Origin: Streptomyces hygroscopicus subsp. hygroscopicus
GTDB taxonomy: Bacteria > Actinomycetota > Actinomycetes > Streptomycetales > Streptomycetaceae
DNA: 64,000 bases
Reading direction: 5' to 3'
Assembly (NCBI RefSeq): GCF_030269125.1
Contig: NZ_BSSM01000002.1
Span: 186,001-250,000 of the forward strand
Part shown: positions 14,736 to 24,098 of the stretch, one piece after another
How the letters are laid out: every line of letters starts with the position of its first letter
How positions within the stretch are numbered: position 1 is the first letter of the stretch
Program-made: the position numbers and the translations under genes
The notes under the pieces: generated by a model
What the model saw: the letters and a program-made list of their open reading frames with translations, nothing else
What the model was told of the DNA's origin: nothing
Database searches by the model: none

Positions 14736-17432
14736 GTGATCCGCTACGACGCCTTGGACGCGCTGCCCGTGCGCTCCGCCCTGCCCGCCCTGACCGACGC
14801 GCTCGCGGCCGACGGCACCGCCGTCCTGGTGGCACCCCCCGGCACCGGCAAGACGACGCTGGTGCCGCTGGTGCTGGCGGGACTGGTGGGGGACGGGCCC
14901 GCGCGGCGGGTCGTGGTGGCCGAGCCGCGGCGGATCGCGGCGCGGGCGGCGGCGCGGCGGATGGCGTGGCTGCTGGGCGAGCGGCCCGGCGGGAGTGTGG
15001 GCTTCACGGTGCGCGGTGAGCGTTCCGTGGGGCCGCGCACCCGGGTGGAGGTCGTGACCACGGGGGTGCTGCTGCAACGGCTCCAGCGCGATCAGGAACT
15101 GGCCGGGGTCGATGTCGTCGTGCTCGACGAGTGCCATGAGCGGCATCTGGACGCCGACACGGTGGCGGCCTTCCTGTGGGACGTGCGGCAGACGCTGCGG
15201 CCCGATCTGCGGCTGGTGGCGGCCTCGGCGACCACGGACGCCGGGGGGTGGGCGCGGCTGCTGGGCGGGGCGCCGGTGGTGGAGGCGGCGGGGACCGCTC
15301 ATCCCGTTGACGTGGTGTGGGCGCCGCCCGTCCGTCCGGTGCGGCCGCCGCACGGGATGCGGGTGGATCCTGCGCTGCTGGCGCACGTGGCGTCGGTGGT
15401 GCGGCGGGCGCTGGCCGAGCGGGACGGCGACGTGCTGTGCTTCCTGCCCGGGGTCGGGGAGATCGCGCGGGTGGCCGGGCAGCTGGGCGAGCCCGCCGGG
15501 ATCGATGTGCTCCAGGTGCACGGACGGGCGCCGGCGGCCGTCCAGGAGGCGGTGCTGTCGCCTGGTGAACGGCGCCGGGTGGTGCTGGCCACGGCGGTCG
15601 CGGAGTCCTCGCTGACGGTGCCCGGGGTGCGGGTGGTGGTGGATTCGGGGCTGGCCCGGGAGCCCCGGGTGGACCATGCCCGCGGCCTCAGCGGGCTGAC
15701 GACGGTACGGGCGTCGCGCGCGGCCGGGCGGCAACGGGCGGGACGGGCCGGGCGTGAGGCGCCGGGTGCGGTGTACCGGTGCTGGGCGGAGGCCGAGGAC
15801 GGTCGTCTGCCGGCGTTCCCGGCGCCGGAGATCAAGGTGGCCGACCTGACGTCGTTCGCGCTCCAGGCGGCCTGCTGGGGCGATCCGGACGCCTCGGGTC
15901 TCGCGCTGCTGGACCCGCCGCCGGGCGGGGCGATGGCGGCGGCGCGGTCCGCGCTGGCGGCCATCGGCGCGGTGGACTCCGCCGGCCGGGCGACGGAACG
16001 CGGGGTACGGCTCTCCCGCCTCGGTCTGCACCCCCGGCTCGGCCGGGCCCTCCTCGACACGTCCGGGGCGGGGGCCGAGGTCGTCGCGCTGCTCTCGGAG
16101 GAGGTGCCGCGGGAGTACGGCGACGACCTCGCCGGGGCGCTGCGGCGTGCGCGGCGCGGGGGCGACGCGTACGCGGGGCGCTGGGCCGCGGAGGTACGGC
16201 GCCTGCGCTCGGCCTCCGCCGGGTTCTCCCACCGGCCCGCCCGTGGCGTCCGCCCGCGGGCGGACGCCGAGGCCGTACCGCTCCCTGGGCCCGACGGCCG
16301 CGACCGCCCGTCTCCGCCCACCGCCCCCGCCCCGTCGCCCGCCCACGGCAGCCGGCCGGAGGGCGCCCCCGCCCGCCGGCCGCGTACGGGCACCCCGGAC
16401 CGCCGAACCGCCCGCTCCGCCGACGGTCCGGTGACGGCGGGCGGGTGGGCCGGTCCCGGGGAGGAGGGGCTGGTCGGGCTGGTCGCCGCGCTCGCGTTTC
16501 CGGAGAGGGTGGCCCGGTCGGACGGGGGGTCGTACCTCATGGCCGGCGAAGGACGGGTCGAGCTCGCCGAGGGGTCGGGGCTCAGGGGGGTGCCGTGGAT
16601 CGTGGTGGCCGTCGGCGGGGTGGCGGGGAAGGAGGGGCGCGGGCTGGTGCGGCTCGGGGCCGCGGTGCCGGAGGACGTGGCGCGCGAGGCGGCCGGGGCG
16701 ATGCTCGTCGAGGAGGACGAGGTGGGCTGGGCGGGCGGGGACGTCGTGGCGCGGAGGGTCGAGCGGCTCGGGGCCGTTCGGTTGGCGGTGCGGCCGTTGA
16801 AGGACCCGGCGCCGGAGCTGGTGCGGGCGGCGCTGCTCGAAGGTCTGCGGCAGGAGGGGCCGGGGCTGCTGCGATGGACGCCGGACGCGGAGGTCCTGCG
16901 GCAGCGGCTGGCGTTCCTGTACGCCCGCCTCGGGGAGCCGTGGCCGGACGTGTCGGACGAGGCGCTGCACGCGCGCGCCGCGCAGTGGCTGGAGCCGGAG
17001 CTGAGCCGGGCCCGGCGGCGAGCCGACCTCGCGCGGATCGACGCCGGGCAGGCGCTGACGCGGCTGCTCCCGTGGTCGAGCGGGGAGGCCGTACGACTGG
17101 ACGAGCTGGCGCCCGAGCGGATCACCGTACCGAGTGGGTCCCGGATCCGGATCGACTACCGGGATCCGGAGCGGCCGGTGCTCGCGGTCAAGCTCCAGGA
17201 GATGTTCGGGCTGCGCGAGACGCCGTCCGTGGCGGGCGTACCCCTGCTGGTGCACCTGCTCTCCCCCGCCGGGCGGCCCGCCGCCGTGACGGCCGATCTG
17301 GCGTCGTTCTGGCAGGGCGGCTACCAGGCGGTGCGGGCCGAGCTGCGCGGCCGCTATCCGAAGCACCCGTGGCCGCAGGACCCGGCGGCCGCCGAGCCCA
17401 CCCGGCACACCAACGCCCGGCTCGGGCGCTGA
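14736..17432 (+). CDS. hrpB: ATP-dependent helicase HrpB
   Basis: HrpB is a DEAH/DECH-box RNA helicase-like protein of largely unknown role. The 898-residue product starts at GTG 14736. Walker A is APPGTGKTT (33-41), the DECH box is at 131-134 followed by ERH, SAT lies in LRLVAASATTDAGG, and motif VI is in the AAGRQRAGRAGREAPG segment. The HA2-like and HrpB C-terminal domains follow, ending with SFWQGGYQAVRAELRGRYPK and HPWPQDP, the diagnostic HrpB C-terminus. A Pro/Arg-rich insertion of about 65 residues (encoded around 16220-16440) interrupts the middle and looks disordered. Confidence 0.96.
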   Translation: MIRYDALDALPVRSALPALTDALAADGTAVLVAPPGTGKTTLVPLVLAGLVGDGPARRVVVAEPRRIAARAAARRMAWLLGERPGGSVGFTVRGERSVGPRTRVEVVTTGVLLQRLQRDQELAGVDVVVLDECHERHLDADTVAAFLWDVRQTLRPDLRLVAASATTDAGGWARLLGGAPVVEAAGTAHPVDVVWAPPVRPVRPPHGMRVDPALLAHVASVVRRALAERDGDVLCFLPGVGEIARVAGQLGEPAGIDVLQVHGRAPAAVQEAVLSPGERRRVVLATAVAESSLTVPGVRVVVDSGLAREPRVDHARGLSGLTTVRASRAAGRQRAGRAGREAPGAVYRCWAEAEDGRLPAFPAPEIKVADLTSFALQAACWGDPDASGLALLDPPPGGAMAAARSALAAIGAVDSAGRATERGVRLSRLGLHPRLGRALLDTSGAGAEVVALLSEEVPREYGDDLAGALRRARRGGDAYAGRWAAEVRRLRSASAGFSHRPARGVRPRADAEAVPLPGPDGRDRPSPPTAPAPSPAHGSRPEGAPARRPRTGTPDRRTARSADGPVTAGGWAGPGEEGLVGLVAALAFPERVARSDGGSYLMAGEGRVELAEGSGLRGVPWIVVAVGGVAGKEGRGLVRLGAAVPEDVAREAAGAMLVEEDEVGWAGGDVVARRVERLGAVRLAVRPLKDPAPELVRAALLEGLRQEGPGLLRWTPDAEVLRQRLAFLYARLGEPWPDVSDEALHARAAQWLEPELSRARRRADLARIDAGQALTRLLPWSSGEAVRLDELAPERITVPSGSRIRIDYRDPERPVLAVKLQEMFGLRETPSVAGVPLLVHLLSPAGRPAAVTADLASFWQGGYQAVRAELRGRYPKHPWPQDPAAAEPTRHTNARLGR

Positions 17433-17620
17433 CCGGCTCCGGCCCCGCCGTCACGGGTGCGTGCCGGGTCCGCGGGGCGGCTCCAGGACGATGTCCCGGT
17501 ACCGGCACGGGGACGCGGGCCGGGCGCGGTGGGGCGGACCAGCGCGTCAGCGGCGACAGGGGCGCGCAGGACACGGCGCAGGCGAGCCTCGCGGCGCAGG
17601 CGGCCTCCCTTCCGGCAGGG

Positions 17621-17755
17621 CTACGGGTGCGCGGGGGCCGTGGTGGGCCGCGGGCTGGGTGAGGTCCGCCCCGACGGCGCGCAGAGCCCGCTGGTCGTGA
17701 GGACGACGGCGAAGGCGAGGACGGGACCGGTCGCGGCGGCGACCAGGGCGCGCAC
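17621..17755 (-). CDS. Possible small exported peptide, 44 aa
   Basis: GTG at 17755-17753 is preceded by GGGAGG with 5 nt spacing. The peptide begins VRALVAAATGPVLAFAVVLT, a short basic N-region and hydrophobic core like a signal peptide, then TSGLCAPSGRTSPSPRPTT and a Pro-rich tail. A single Cys lies after the hydrophobic core but the lipobox is poor. The support is the ribosome-binding site and hydrophobic pattern only; it may be chance. Confidence 0.35.
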   Translation of the reverse strand: MRALVAAATGPVLAFAVVLTTSGLCAPSGRTSPSPRPTTAPAHP

Positions 17756-17864
17756 GCGGGCCTCCCGACGGACACTCGGCGCCCCGAGGGCTCCTGATGG
17801 TGCGTCAGTTCGGTGCACAGCAGCGGGCGGGCGGGATGAGAACAGCGGTGCGCCCACGAAGGAC

Positions 17865-17897
17865 GGCGCCCTCCCCGCCGGAAGCGGGAAGGGCGCC
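17865..17897. terminator. Terminator after the lytic transglycosylase gene
   Basis: A 14-bp stem (17865-17878 with 17884-17897, one mismatch) closes a 5-nt loop, 17 nt beyond the leftward stop codon at 17914. Confidence 0.75.
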
Positions 17898-17913
17898 GCG
17901 CAGTCCCGTCGGT

Positions 17914-19677
17914 TCAGGAGGAGGCCGACGCGCTCGGGGACGGGGACGGGCTCGCGGAGGCGGTGCCGTCGGCGGCCACCGTCAGCTGGACGGTGAGGGT
18001 GCCGCCGCCGGGGGTGGTGACGCGCAGCAGGAACGTGCCGGTGGTGTCGTCCGCGTACAGCTTCGGCAGCGTCAACAGGCCCTTGCTGTCGGTCTTCAGG
18101 CCGGTGAGGGTGCGTACGGCCTTGCCGTCCGCGTCCTTGAAGTAGGGGCCCTTGTCGTTCTCGGTGGAGTCGAGGGCGGACTTGATCAGGGTGGCGGTGG
18201 CCGCGACCCCGTCGGCGACGGCGCCCTTGTACGTCGCCTTCACCTGGACCTGGTCGGCGAACTCGCCGCCCGGGGTGCAGGTCATCGGGGTGTCGCTGCC
18301 GGTGGCGGCGGTCAGCGAGTCGGCGGTGCGCTCGGTGACGGTCGCCTGGTAGTCCACGCCCTTGACCGAGCGGCCCACGACGGTGGCGGTCACCTTGAAG
18401 TCGCCGGTCTTCTCGCCCGCCTGGAGCACGGGGGCCTTCGCGACGCCCTTGGCGTCGGTGGCGACCGTGGCCACGTCCTCGCCGCCGGTGAAGGTGGCGT
18501 CGGTGTCCCCGGAGATCGTGAACCGGATCCTGACCTTGGCCACCGAGGTGCCCGCCTTGGTCTCGGCGCGGGTGCTGATCGTCCCCGTGAAGGCGTCGCC
18601 GGTCTTCGCGGTGAGTTCGGTCGTGCCCGTGCCCGCGTCCGCCAGGTGGTCCACCGTGTCGGTGGGGGTGGACGGCGTGGGCGACGGCGGGGCGGGCGTC
18701 CCGGGCGGCTTCGGGGCCGGGCTGCCGCCGTCCTGGCCGCCGGGGTTCGTGGGCGAGGGCGAGTGCCCCGCCTGGCCGCCCTGGTCCTTCGAACCGGGCT
18801 TGCCCTTGTGCGGGCCGGAGGGCGTGGTGCCCGGGGTGCCGTCGTCGCTGCGGTGGGCGGGCAGACCGCCGGTGCCGTCGGGCACGGAGTAGGTGCCCTT
18901 GCGGTAGTACTCCATCCACGACAGGACGGTGTTCAGGTACTCCTGCGAGTCGTTGTAGCCGAGGATCGCGCTGTGCAGGTCGGCCTCGCGGGACAGGTCC
19001 CGGTCGCCGCGGCACAGGTAGTGGCCGGCGGCGAGGGCGGCGTCGTAGATGTTGTTGGGGTCCTTCTTGCCGTCGCCGTTGCCGTCGCGGCCGGCCCAGG
19101 CCCAGGTGGACGGGATGAACTGCATGGGCCCGACGGCCTGGTCGTACTGGGCGTTGCCGTCGTAGGCGCCGTGGTCGGTGTCCTTGATGAGCGCGAAGCC
19201 GTTGCCGTCGAGGACCGGGCCGAGGATCGGGCGCAGCGTGGTGCCCTGGGCGTCCACCTGGCCGCCGCGGGCCTGGCCGGACTCCACCTTGCCGATGGCG
19301 GCGAGGAGTTGCCAGGGCAGGTTGCAGCCGGGCTTGGAGGCGCGCAGCTCCGCCTCGGCCTTCTTGTACGCGTCGAGGACCGTGGCCGGTATGCCGGCCT
19401 CGCCGGCGCCCTGGGCGACCGGGGTGCCGGCGCTCGGCGAGGGGCTGGGCGCGGGGCTGTTCAGGGGCGGCAGGTCGGTGTAGTACGGCGAGTCGCCCGT
19501 GGCACCGCCGCCGGCGGGATCCGGTACGGGGGCGGAGGCGCCGGCCGCCGTCTGTCTGCCGTGGTCCTCGCCAGTCGCTCCCGGAGCCTGGGACGCGGAG
19601 AGTGCCGCGACCGCCGCCGCGGCCACGGCGGTGGTCGCCGCCCCCTTGCGCAGCCGCCTGCCGAAATGCGCCGCCAT
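17914..19677 (-). CDS. Secreted lytic transglycosylase with long repeat-like C-terminal region
   Basis: The protein is 587 residues from ATG 19677, with GGGAGGGG 8 nt upstream. It has a Sec signal peptide (FGRRLRKGAATTAVAAAAVA to about residue 33), a Pro/Ser linker, then an SLT/lysozyme-like domain (about 95-300) with the catalytic Glu in AAIGKVESGQARGG (Glu132) and QAVGPMQFIPSTWAWAGRDG, the MltB-type motif. A second Gly/Pro/Ser linker leads to two beta-rich segments (about 345-445 and 450-570: [40 protein letters not shown]) resembling bacterial Ig/invasin-like modules, and a Ser/Ala tail. It should cleave peptidoglycan glycan strands outside the membrane. The extra modules may anchor it to the wall (inference). 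Confidence 0.92.
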   Translation of the reverse strand: MAAHFGRRLRKGAATTAVAAAAVAALSASQAPGATGEDHGRQTAAGASAPVPDPAGGGATGDSPYYTDLPPLNSPAPSPSPSAGTPVAQGAGEAGIPATVLDAYKKAEAELRASKPGCNLPWQLLAAIGKVESGQARGGQVDAQGTTLRPILGPVLDGNGFALIKDTDHGAYDGNAQYDQAVGPMQFIPSTWAWAGRDGNGDGKKDPNNIYDAALAAGHYLCRGDRDLSREADLHSAILGYNDSQEYLNTVLSWMEYYRKGTYSVPDGTGGLPAHRSDDGTPGTTPSGPHKGKPGSKDQGGQAGHSPSPTNPGGQDGGSPAPKPPGTPAPPSPTPSTPTDTVDHLADAGTGTTELTAKTGDAFTGTISTRAETKAGTSVAKVRIRFTISGDTDATFTGGEDVATVATDAKGVAKAPVLQAGEKTGDFKVTATVVGRSVKGVDYQATVTERTADSLTAATGSDTPMTCTPGGEFADQVQVKATYKGAVADGVAATATLIKSALDSTENDKGPYFKDADGKAVRTLTGLKTDSKGLLTLPKLYADDTTGTFLLRVTTPGGGTLTVQLTVAADGTASASPSPSPSASASS

Positions 19678-19972
19678 AGAGTGAACCCCTCCCATGGACG
19701 TCGTGCGTCCGTTTCCGCCTTGTGTCTCGCCCTGGTGTGACGAACGACCCGGTGTTCCGGTTGCCCCCTGTGCCGCCCTTTCACCTGTGCGACGGATGCC
19801 CGCCCCGTGTGGGGCCGCAGGCGACCCTACGGCAACTTGCTTTGCGAGGGCACCTGTTCGCGCCCGATTTTCACCGGTTGGCCACCTGTCGTTGGGGGGG
19901 GGCGCGCCCGACGGTCCGCCAGGACGGTGACAACGGCCCGCTCTTGAGTTGGGGAGGAGGGGAGGCGGCCCC
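19678..19972 (-). promoter_or_regulatory. Upstream region of the lytic transglycosylase gene
   Basis: This 295-bp stretch has no convincing gene. It contains three CACCTGT copies (19782-19788, 19851-19857, 19883-19889), ACAGGTG on the coding strand, and a run of nine G near 19894-19902. The long leader would suit riboswitch control, since c-di-AMP (ydaO) switches precede some Streptomyces cell-wall hydrolase genes, but I could not align the conserved ydaO core here. Confidence 0.35.
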
Positions 19973-20383
19973 TCAGCCGGCGACGCTCGGTCCGGGGTCG
20001 CGGGGCTCACGGTGGGCCGGGCGTCCGGCGAGGGGGGCGACGAAGACCGTGAGCGTGGGACGGGGGCGGGACCTCGGGACCAGCGCGAGCGCGAGCGCGA
20101 GATAGCCGCGGGCCAGATCGGACCACTGGCGCCAGTCGGGGGCGCGCCCGGCGCCGGCGGCGGCCGTGGTCCGGTCGGCGCGGTCCTTGAGCGCGCGCCG
20201 GATGTTCCCGGCGGCCCTGCGGACGGTCGTGGCCGGGTCGGCGGGGATGCGGGCGGTGCTTGCGTCGGCCGCGAGGGCCGGTACCGGCGAGGCGGGCAGT
20301 GCCTGATCCTGCGCCGAGGCGGTGTCCGCCCAGACCCGGGTGACTGCCTCGGGCGTCCGGCGGTGAAGCATGCGTATACCCAT
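19973..20383 (-). CDS. Hypothetical protein, 136 aa
   Basis: No family is recognised. The frame is open from ATG 20383 (MGIRMLHRRTPEAVTRVWAD) with an alternative ATG at 20371. The protein is Ala/Arg-rich, has a helical DPATTVRRAAGNIRRALKDR region, a WRQWSDLARGYLALALALV segment that could be a short membrane-associated helix, and a Pro/Arg-rich end. There is no clear ribosome-binding site. It lies between polA and the transglycosylase gene on the same strand, after the polA terminator. Codon use is consistent with a real gene but the evidence is modest. Confidence 0.5.
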   Translation of the reverse strand: MGIRMLHRRTPEAVTRVWADTASAQDQALPASPVPALAADASTARIPADPATTVRRAAGNIRRALKDRADRTTAAAGAGRAPDWRQWSDLARGYLALALALVPRSRPRPTLTVFVAPLAGRPAHREPRDPGPSVAG

Positions 20384-20563
20384 GCCCGCAGTGTTGCGGC
20401 TGCGGGGGGCAGGGGGCGTTTTGGCGGGGGCCACGTGAGTGACGGTCCCGCCGGGGGTTGAGCCGTCTTTGTGGCGCGGGTGCGGAATGGGGGATTCCGG
20501 GTTGCGGCGGGTACGCCGCCGTGGGGCTGATCGCCGTACGGCGGACAGGGCGCCGGACTGGCC

Positions 20564-20596
20564 GGGGCGCCGTACTCCGTGGGAGCACGGCGCCCC
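20564..20596. terminator. polA terminator
   Basis: A perfect 10-bp GC stem (20564-20573 with 20587-20596) with a 13-nt loop lies about 45 nt beyond the leftward polA stop at 20640. Confidence 0.7.
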
Positions 20597-20639
20597 TCGC
20601 CGGAATGCGGCGCGGTCGCCGCGGCGGTGAGGCCGCCCG

Positions 20640-23366
20640 CTAGTGCGCCGCGGACTCCCAGTCCGGGCCCACGCCGACGGAGACGTCCAGAGGCGCCCGG
20701 AGGGTCACGGCGTTGGACATCTCGTGGCGGACGAGTTCCTCGACGCGGGCGCGCTCGCCGGGGGCGATCTCCAGGACGATCTCGTCGTGGACCTGGAGGA
20801 GCATCCGGGACTTCAGGTCCGCGGCCCGCAGGGCGGTGTCCACCTTGAGCATGGCGATCTTGACGATGTCCGCCGCGGTGCCCTGGATGGGCGCGTTGAG
20901 GGCCATCCGCTCGGCGGCCTCGCGACGCTGGCGGTTGTCGCTGTTGAGGTCGGGCAGGTAGCGGCGGCGCCCGAAGAGGGTCGCCGTGTAGCCCGTGGCC
21001 CGAGCCTCGTCCACCGCGCGGCGCAGATAGTCGCGGACCCCGCCGAAGCGCTCGAAGTAGGCGTCCATCAGGGCACGGGCCTCCGCCGCCTCGATGTTCA
21101 GCTGCTGGGAGAGACCGAAAGCGGAGAGGCCGTACGCCAGTCCGTACGACATCGCCTTGATCTTGCGGCGCATCTCCGCGTCCACCGCGGCCTGCTCCAC
21201 GCCGAAGACCTGGGAGGCGGCCGTCGTGTGCAGGTCCTCGCCGGAGGTGAAGGCCCTGATCAGACCCTCGTCCTCGGAGAGGTGGGCCATCACGCGCAGC
21301 TCGATCTGGCTGTAGTCGGCGGTCATCAGGGACTCGAAGCCCTCGCCGACGACGAAGCCGCGGCGGATCGCCCGGCCCTCGTCCGTGCGGACCGGGATGT
21401 TCTGCAGGTTCGGGTCCGTGGAGGACAGCCGGCCGGTCGCTGCCACCGTCTGGTTGAAGGTGGTGTGGATGCGGCCGTCGCCCGCGATGGTCTTGATCAG
21501 GCCCTCGACGGTGACGCGGAGCTTGGCCTGCTCGCGGTGGCGGAGCATGATCACCGGCAGCTCGTTGTCCGTCTGGGTGGCGAGCCAGGCGAGGGCGTCG
21601 GCGTCCGTGGTGTAGCCGGTCTTGGTCTTCTTGGTCCTGGGCAGTGCCAGCTCGCCGAAGAGGACCTCCTGGAGCTGCTTGGGCGAGCCCAGGTTGAACT
21701 CGTGGCCCGCGGCCGCGTGCGCCTCCTTCACGGCCTGCTGGACCGCGCCCGCGAACATCTGCTCCATGGCTTCGAGGTGCGCGCGGTCCGCGGCGATGCC
21801 GTACCGCTCCATGCGGGCGAGCAGGGCGGAGGTGGGCAGCTCCATGTCGCGCAGCAGGTCGGCGGCGCCGACCTCCTCCAGGCGGCCGCCGAACGCGTCG
21901 CCGAGGTCCAGGACGGCGCGGGCCTGGATCATCAGGGCCTCGGCCTCGGCGGCCTCGTCCGTGCCGAAGGCCAGCTGGCCGTCCGCCGCGGCGGCGGGGG
22001 CCAGCTCGCGGTGCAGGTACTCCAGGGAGAGGGCGTCCAGGTCGAAGGAGCGGCGGCCGGGCTTGACCAGGTAGGCGGCGAGCGCGGTGTCCATGCGCAC
22101 GCCCTCGATGCTCCAGCCGTGCTCGGCGAAGACGCGCATGGCGCCCTTGGCGTTGTGGAACACCTTGGGGCGCTCGGCGTCGGCCAGCCAGGCCGCGAAC
22201 GCGTTCTCGTCCGCCTCGTCCAGCTCGGCGGGGTCGAACCAGGCGGCCGCTCCCCCGCCGGCCGCGAGGGCGACCTCGGCGACGGAACCGGTGCCCAGGC
22301 CCCAGGTGTCGACGGTGGCGACGCCCAGGGACTGCGCGGCGTGCTCGGCGAGCCAGGGGGCCAGCTCGCCGGTGCGCAGGACGGTGCCGTCGATCTCGAC
22401 GCCCTCGGCGGTGACCGGGGTGGTGTCGGCCTCCTCCGCGCCGGGGTCGACGGCGAAGAGGCGCTCGCGCAGGGAGGGGTTGCGGATCTCCAGGGTGTCC
22501 AGGATCATCGCGACGCCCTTGCGGTCGTACGGCGCGCGCTCCAGGTCGGCGACCGACCTCGACAGCTCGACCTGGCGCTCCAGCTCGGTGAGGACGCGGT
22601 TGAGCTTGACCGACTCCAGGTGGTCGCGGAGGTTCTGGCCGGCCTTGCCCTTGACCTCCTCGGCGCGCTCGACCAGCTCGGCGAAGGAGCCGAACTGGTT
22701 GATCCACTTCGCGGCGGTCTTCTCTCCGACGCCGGGGATGCCGGGGAGGTTGTCGGACGGGTCGCCCCGCAGGGCGGCGAAGTCGGGGTACTGGGCGGGC
22801 GTCAAGCCGTACTTCTCGAAGACCTTCTCCGGGGTGAACCGGGTCAGCTCGGAGACGCCCTTGGTCGGGTACAGCACGGTGGTGTGCTCGCTGACCAGCT
22901 GGAAGGAGTCGCGGTCGCCGGTGACGATCAGGACCTCGAAACCCTCGGCCTCGGCCTGGGTGGCGAGGGTGGCGATGATGTCGTCGGCCTCGAAGCCGTC
23001 GACGGCGAAGCGCGGGGCGTTCATGGCGTCCAGGAGCTCGCCGATCAGCTCGACCTGGCCCTTGAACTCGTCGGGGCTCTTGGAGCGGTTCGCCTTGTAC
23101 TCGGTGAAGCGCTCGGAGCGCCAGGTCTTGCGGGAGACGTCGAAGGCCACGGCGAAGTGGGTGGGCTCCTCGTCACGCAGGGTGTTGGCCAGCATCGACG
23201 CGAAACCGTAGATCGCGTTCGTCGGCTGGCCCGTCGCGGTGGTGAAGTTCTCCGCGGGCAGCGCGAAGAACGCGCGGTAGGCCAGCGAGTGCCCGTCCAT
23301 GAGCATCAGCCGGGGACGGGTGCCGCCGGGGGTCTTGTCGGTCTTCTTCGATGCTGTCTCTGCCAC
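20640..23366 (-). CDS. polA: DNA polymerase I
   Basis: PolA fills gaps in repair and Okazaki-fragment processing. The 908-residue protein starts at GTG 23366 (VAETASKKTDKTPGG). The N-terminal 5' nuclease is complete (LMLMDGHSLAYRAFFAL, DGFEADDIIATLA, LIVTGDRDSFQLV, GDPSDNLPGIPGVGEKTAA). The middle 3'-5' exonuclease-like domain (about 320-480) lacks the acidic DxE motif (it reads GVATVDTWGLGTG), so proofreading is expected to be absent, as in other actinobacterial PolA. The polymerase has LMTADYSQIELRVMAHLSED (motif A), RRKIKAMSYGLAYGLSAFGL (motif B) and LLQVHDEIVLE (motif C). Confidence 0.98.
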   Translation of the reverse strand: MAETASKKTDKTPGGTRPRLMLMDGHSLAYRAFFALPAENFTTATGQPTNAIYGFASMLANTLRDEEPTHFAVAFDVSRKTWRSERFTEYKANRSKSPDEFKGQVELIGELLDAMNAPRFAVDGFEADDIIATLATQAEAEGFEVLIVTGDRDSFQLVSEHTTVLYPTKGVSELTRFTPEKVFEKYGLTPAQYPDFAALRGDPSDNLPGIPGVGEKTAAKWINQFGSFAELVERAEEVKGKAGQNLRDHLESVKLNRVLTELERQVELSRSVADLERAPYDRKGVAMILDTLEIRNPSLRERLFAVDPGAEEADTTPVTAEGVEIDGTVLRTGELAPWLAEHAAQSLGVATVDTWGLGTGSVAEVALAAGGGAAAWFDPAELDEADENAFAAWLADAERPKVFHNAKGAMRVFAEHGWSIEGVRMDTALAAYLVKPGRRSFDLDALSLEYLHRELAPAAAADGQLAFGTDEAAEAEALMIQARAVLDLGDAFGGRLEEVGAADLLRDMELPTSALLARMERYGIAADRAHLEAMEQMFAGAVQQAVKEAHAAAGHEFNLGSPKQLQEVLFGELALPRTKKTKTGYTTDADALAWLATQTDNELPVIMLRHREQAKLRVTVEGLIKTIAGDGRIHTTFNQTVAATGRLSSTDPNLQNIPVRTDEGRAIRRGFVVGEGFESLMTADYSQIELRVMAHLSEDEGLIRAFTSGEDLHTTAASQVFGVEQAAVDAEMRRKIKAMSYGLAYGLSAFGLSQQLNIEAAEARALMDAYFERFGGVRDYLRRAVDEARATGYTATLFGRRRYLPDLNSDNRQRREAAERMALNAPIQGTAADIVKIAMLKVDTALRAADLKSRMLLQVHDEIVLEIAPGERARVEELVRHEMSNAVTLRAPLDVSVGVGPDWESAAH

Positions 23367-23832
23367 GCCACCGATCCTGCCACGCCCCACTGACACTCAG
23401 GACCGCGCGCGCCTCCGGTGAGGAGGCCGTCGGGGGCGCGGCCGGGGCGGCGCCGCCGGTCGGGCGGCCGGGCCCCGGGATGCGGTCCACGATGCGGCGC
23501 GTGCGGCCGGGACCGGTGCGGCACCGGTGGTCACCGCCGGCGCGACCGACGCCGTCGCGGCAGGGGAAGGCGGGCGTGCCGGCGTGGGCGAGACCACAGC
23601 GGGCGGGCCCTCGCCGGGCCTCGTGAGGCGCCTCACGGGAGATCGCGGGCTGTCGGGACGGTCGCATCGGCCCGCCGGCCTCCGCCGTGTCCGGTCGCGG
23701 GTCACGGCGGAGCGAACCGGAGGCCGGTCGGGACCGGCCACCGCCAGACGGAGGCAGCACACCATGACCCCGGACCGATCGCCGACACCGCGGATACGGA
23801 CCGGTCGCCCGCCGCGGAAACGGGCCGGTCAG

Positions 23833-23873
<41 letters not shown>

Positions 23874-24098
23874 AGAACGGTGCACCCGGCCGCGCCGACC
23901 GGTCACCGCCATCGCGCAGGGCAGCACCCCTCACCGCACACCGGCCCCCGGCACCGCGCGGGACAGAGCACCCCGCCGCGCGGAACCGCCTGCCCCGCCC
24001 CGCGGTCGAACCAGAGCCCACCGGCCCCGCACACCGGTCACCATCGGCCGCGGCAACCCGGTCACCGCCTCCGCGCAGGACGAGCCACCAGCCGCACG

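Noticed and set aside
19678..19972. c-di-AMP (ydaO) riboswitch upstream of the lytic transglycosylase
   Set aside because: Known for some Streptomyces wall-hydrolase genes, but the conserved core could not be found by eye.
19678..22707. Continuation of the transglycosylase frame upstream across polA (1597 residues in all)
   Set aside because: The real start at 19677 has a ribosome-binding site and signal peptide; the upstream part is Arg/Pro-rich shadow of polA in another frame.
23397..23765. 122-residue leftward frame after polA's start
   Set aside because: It is Pro/Arg/Ala-rich with no ribosome-binding site or family pattern, and overlaps the low-complexity gap.
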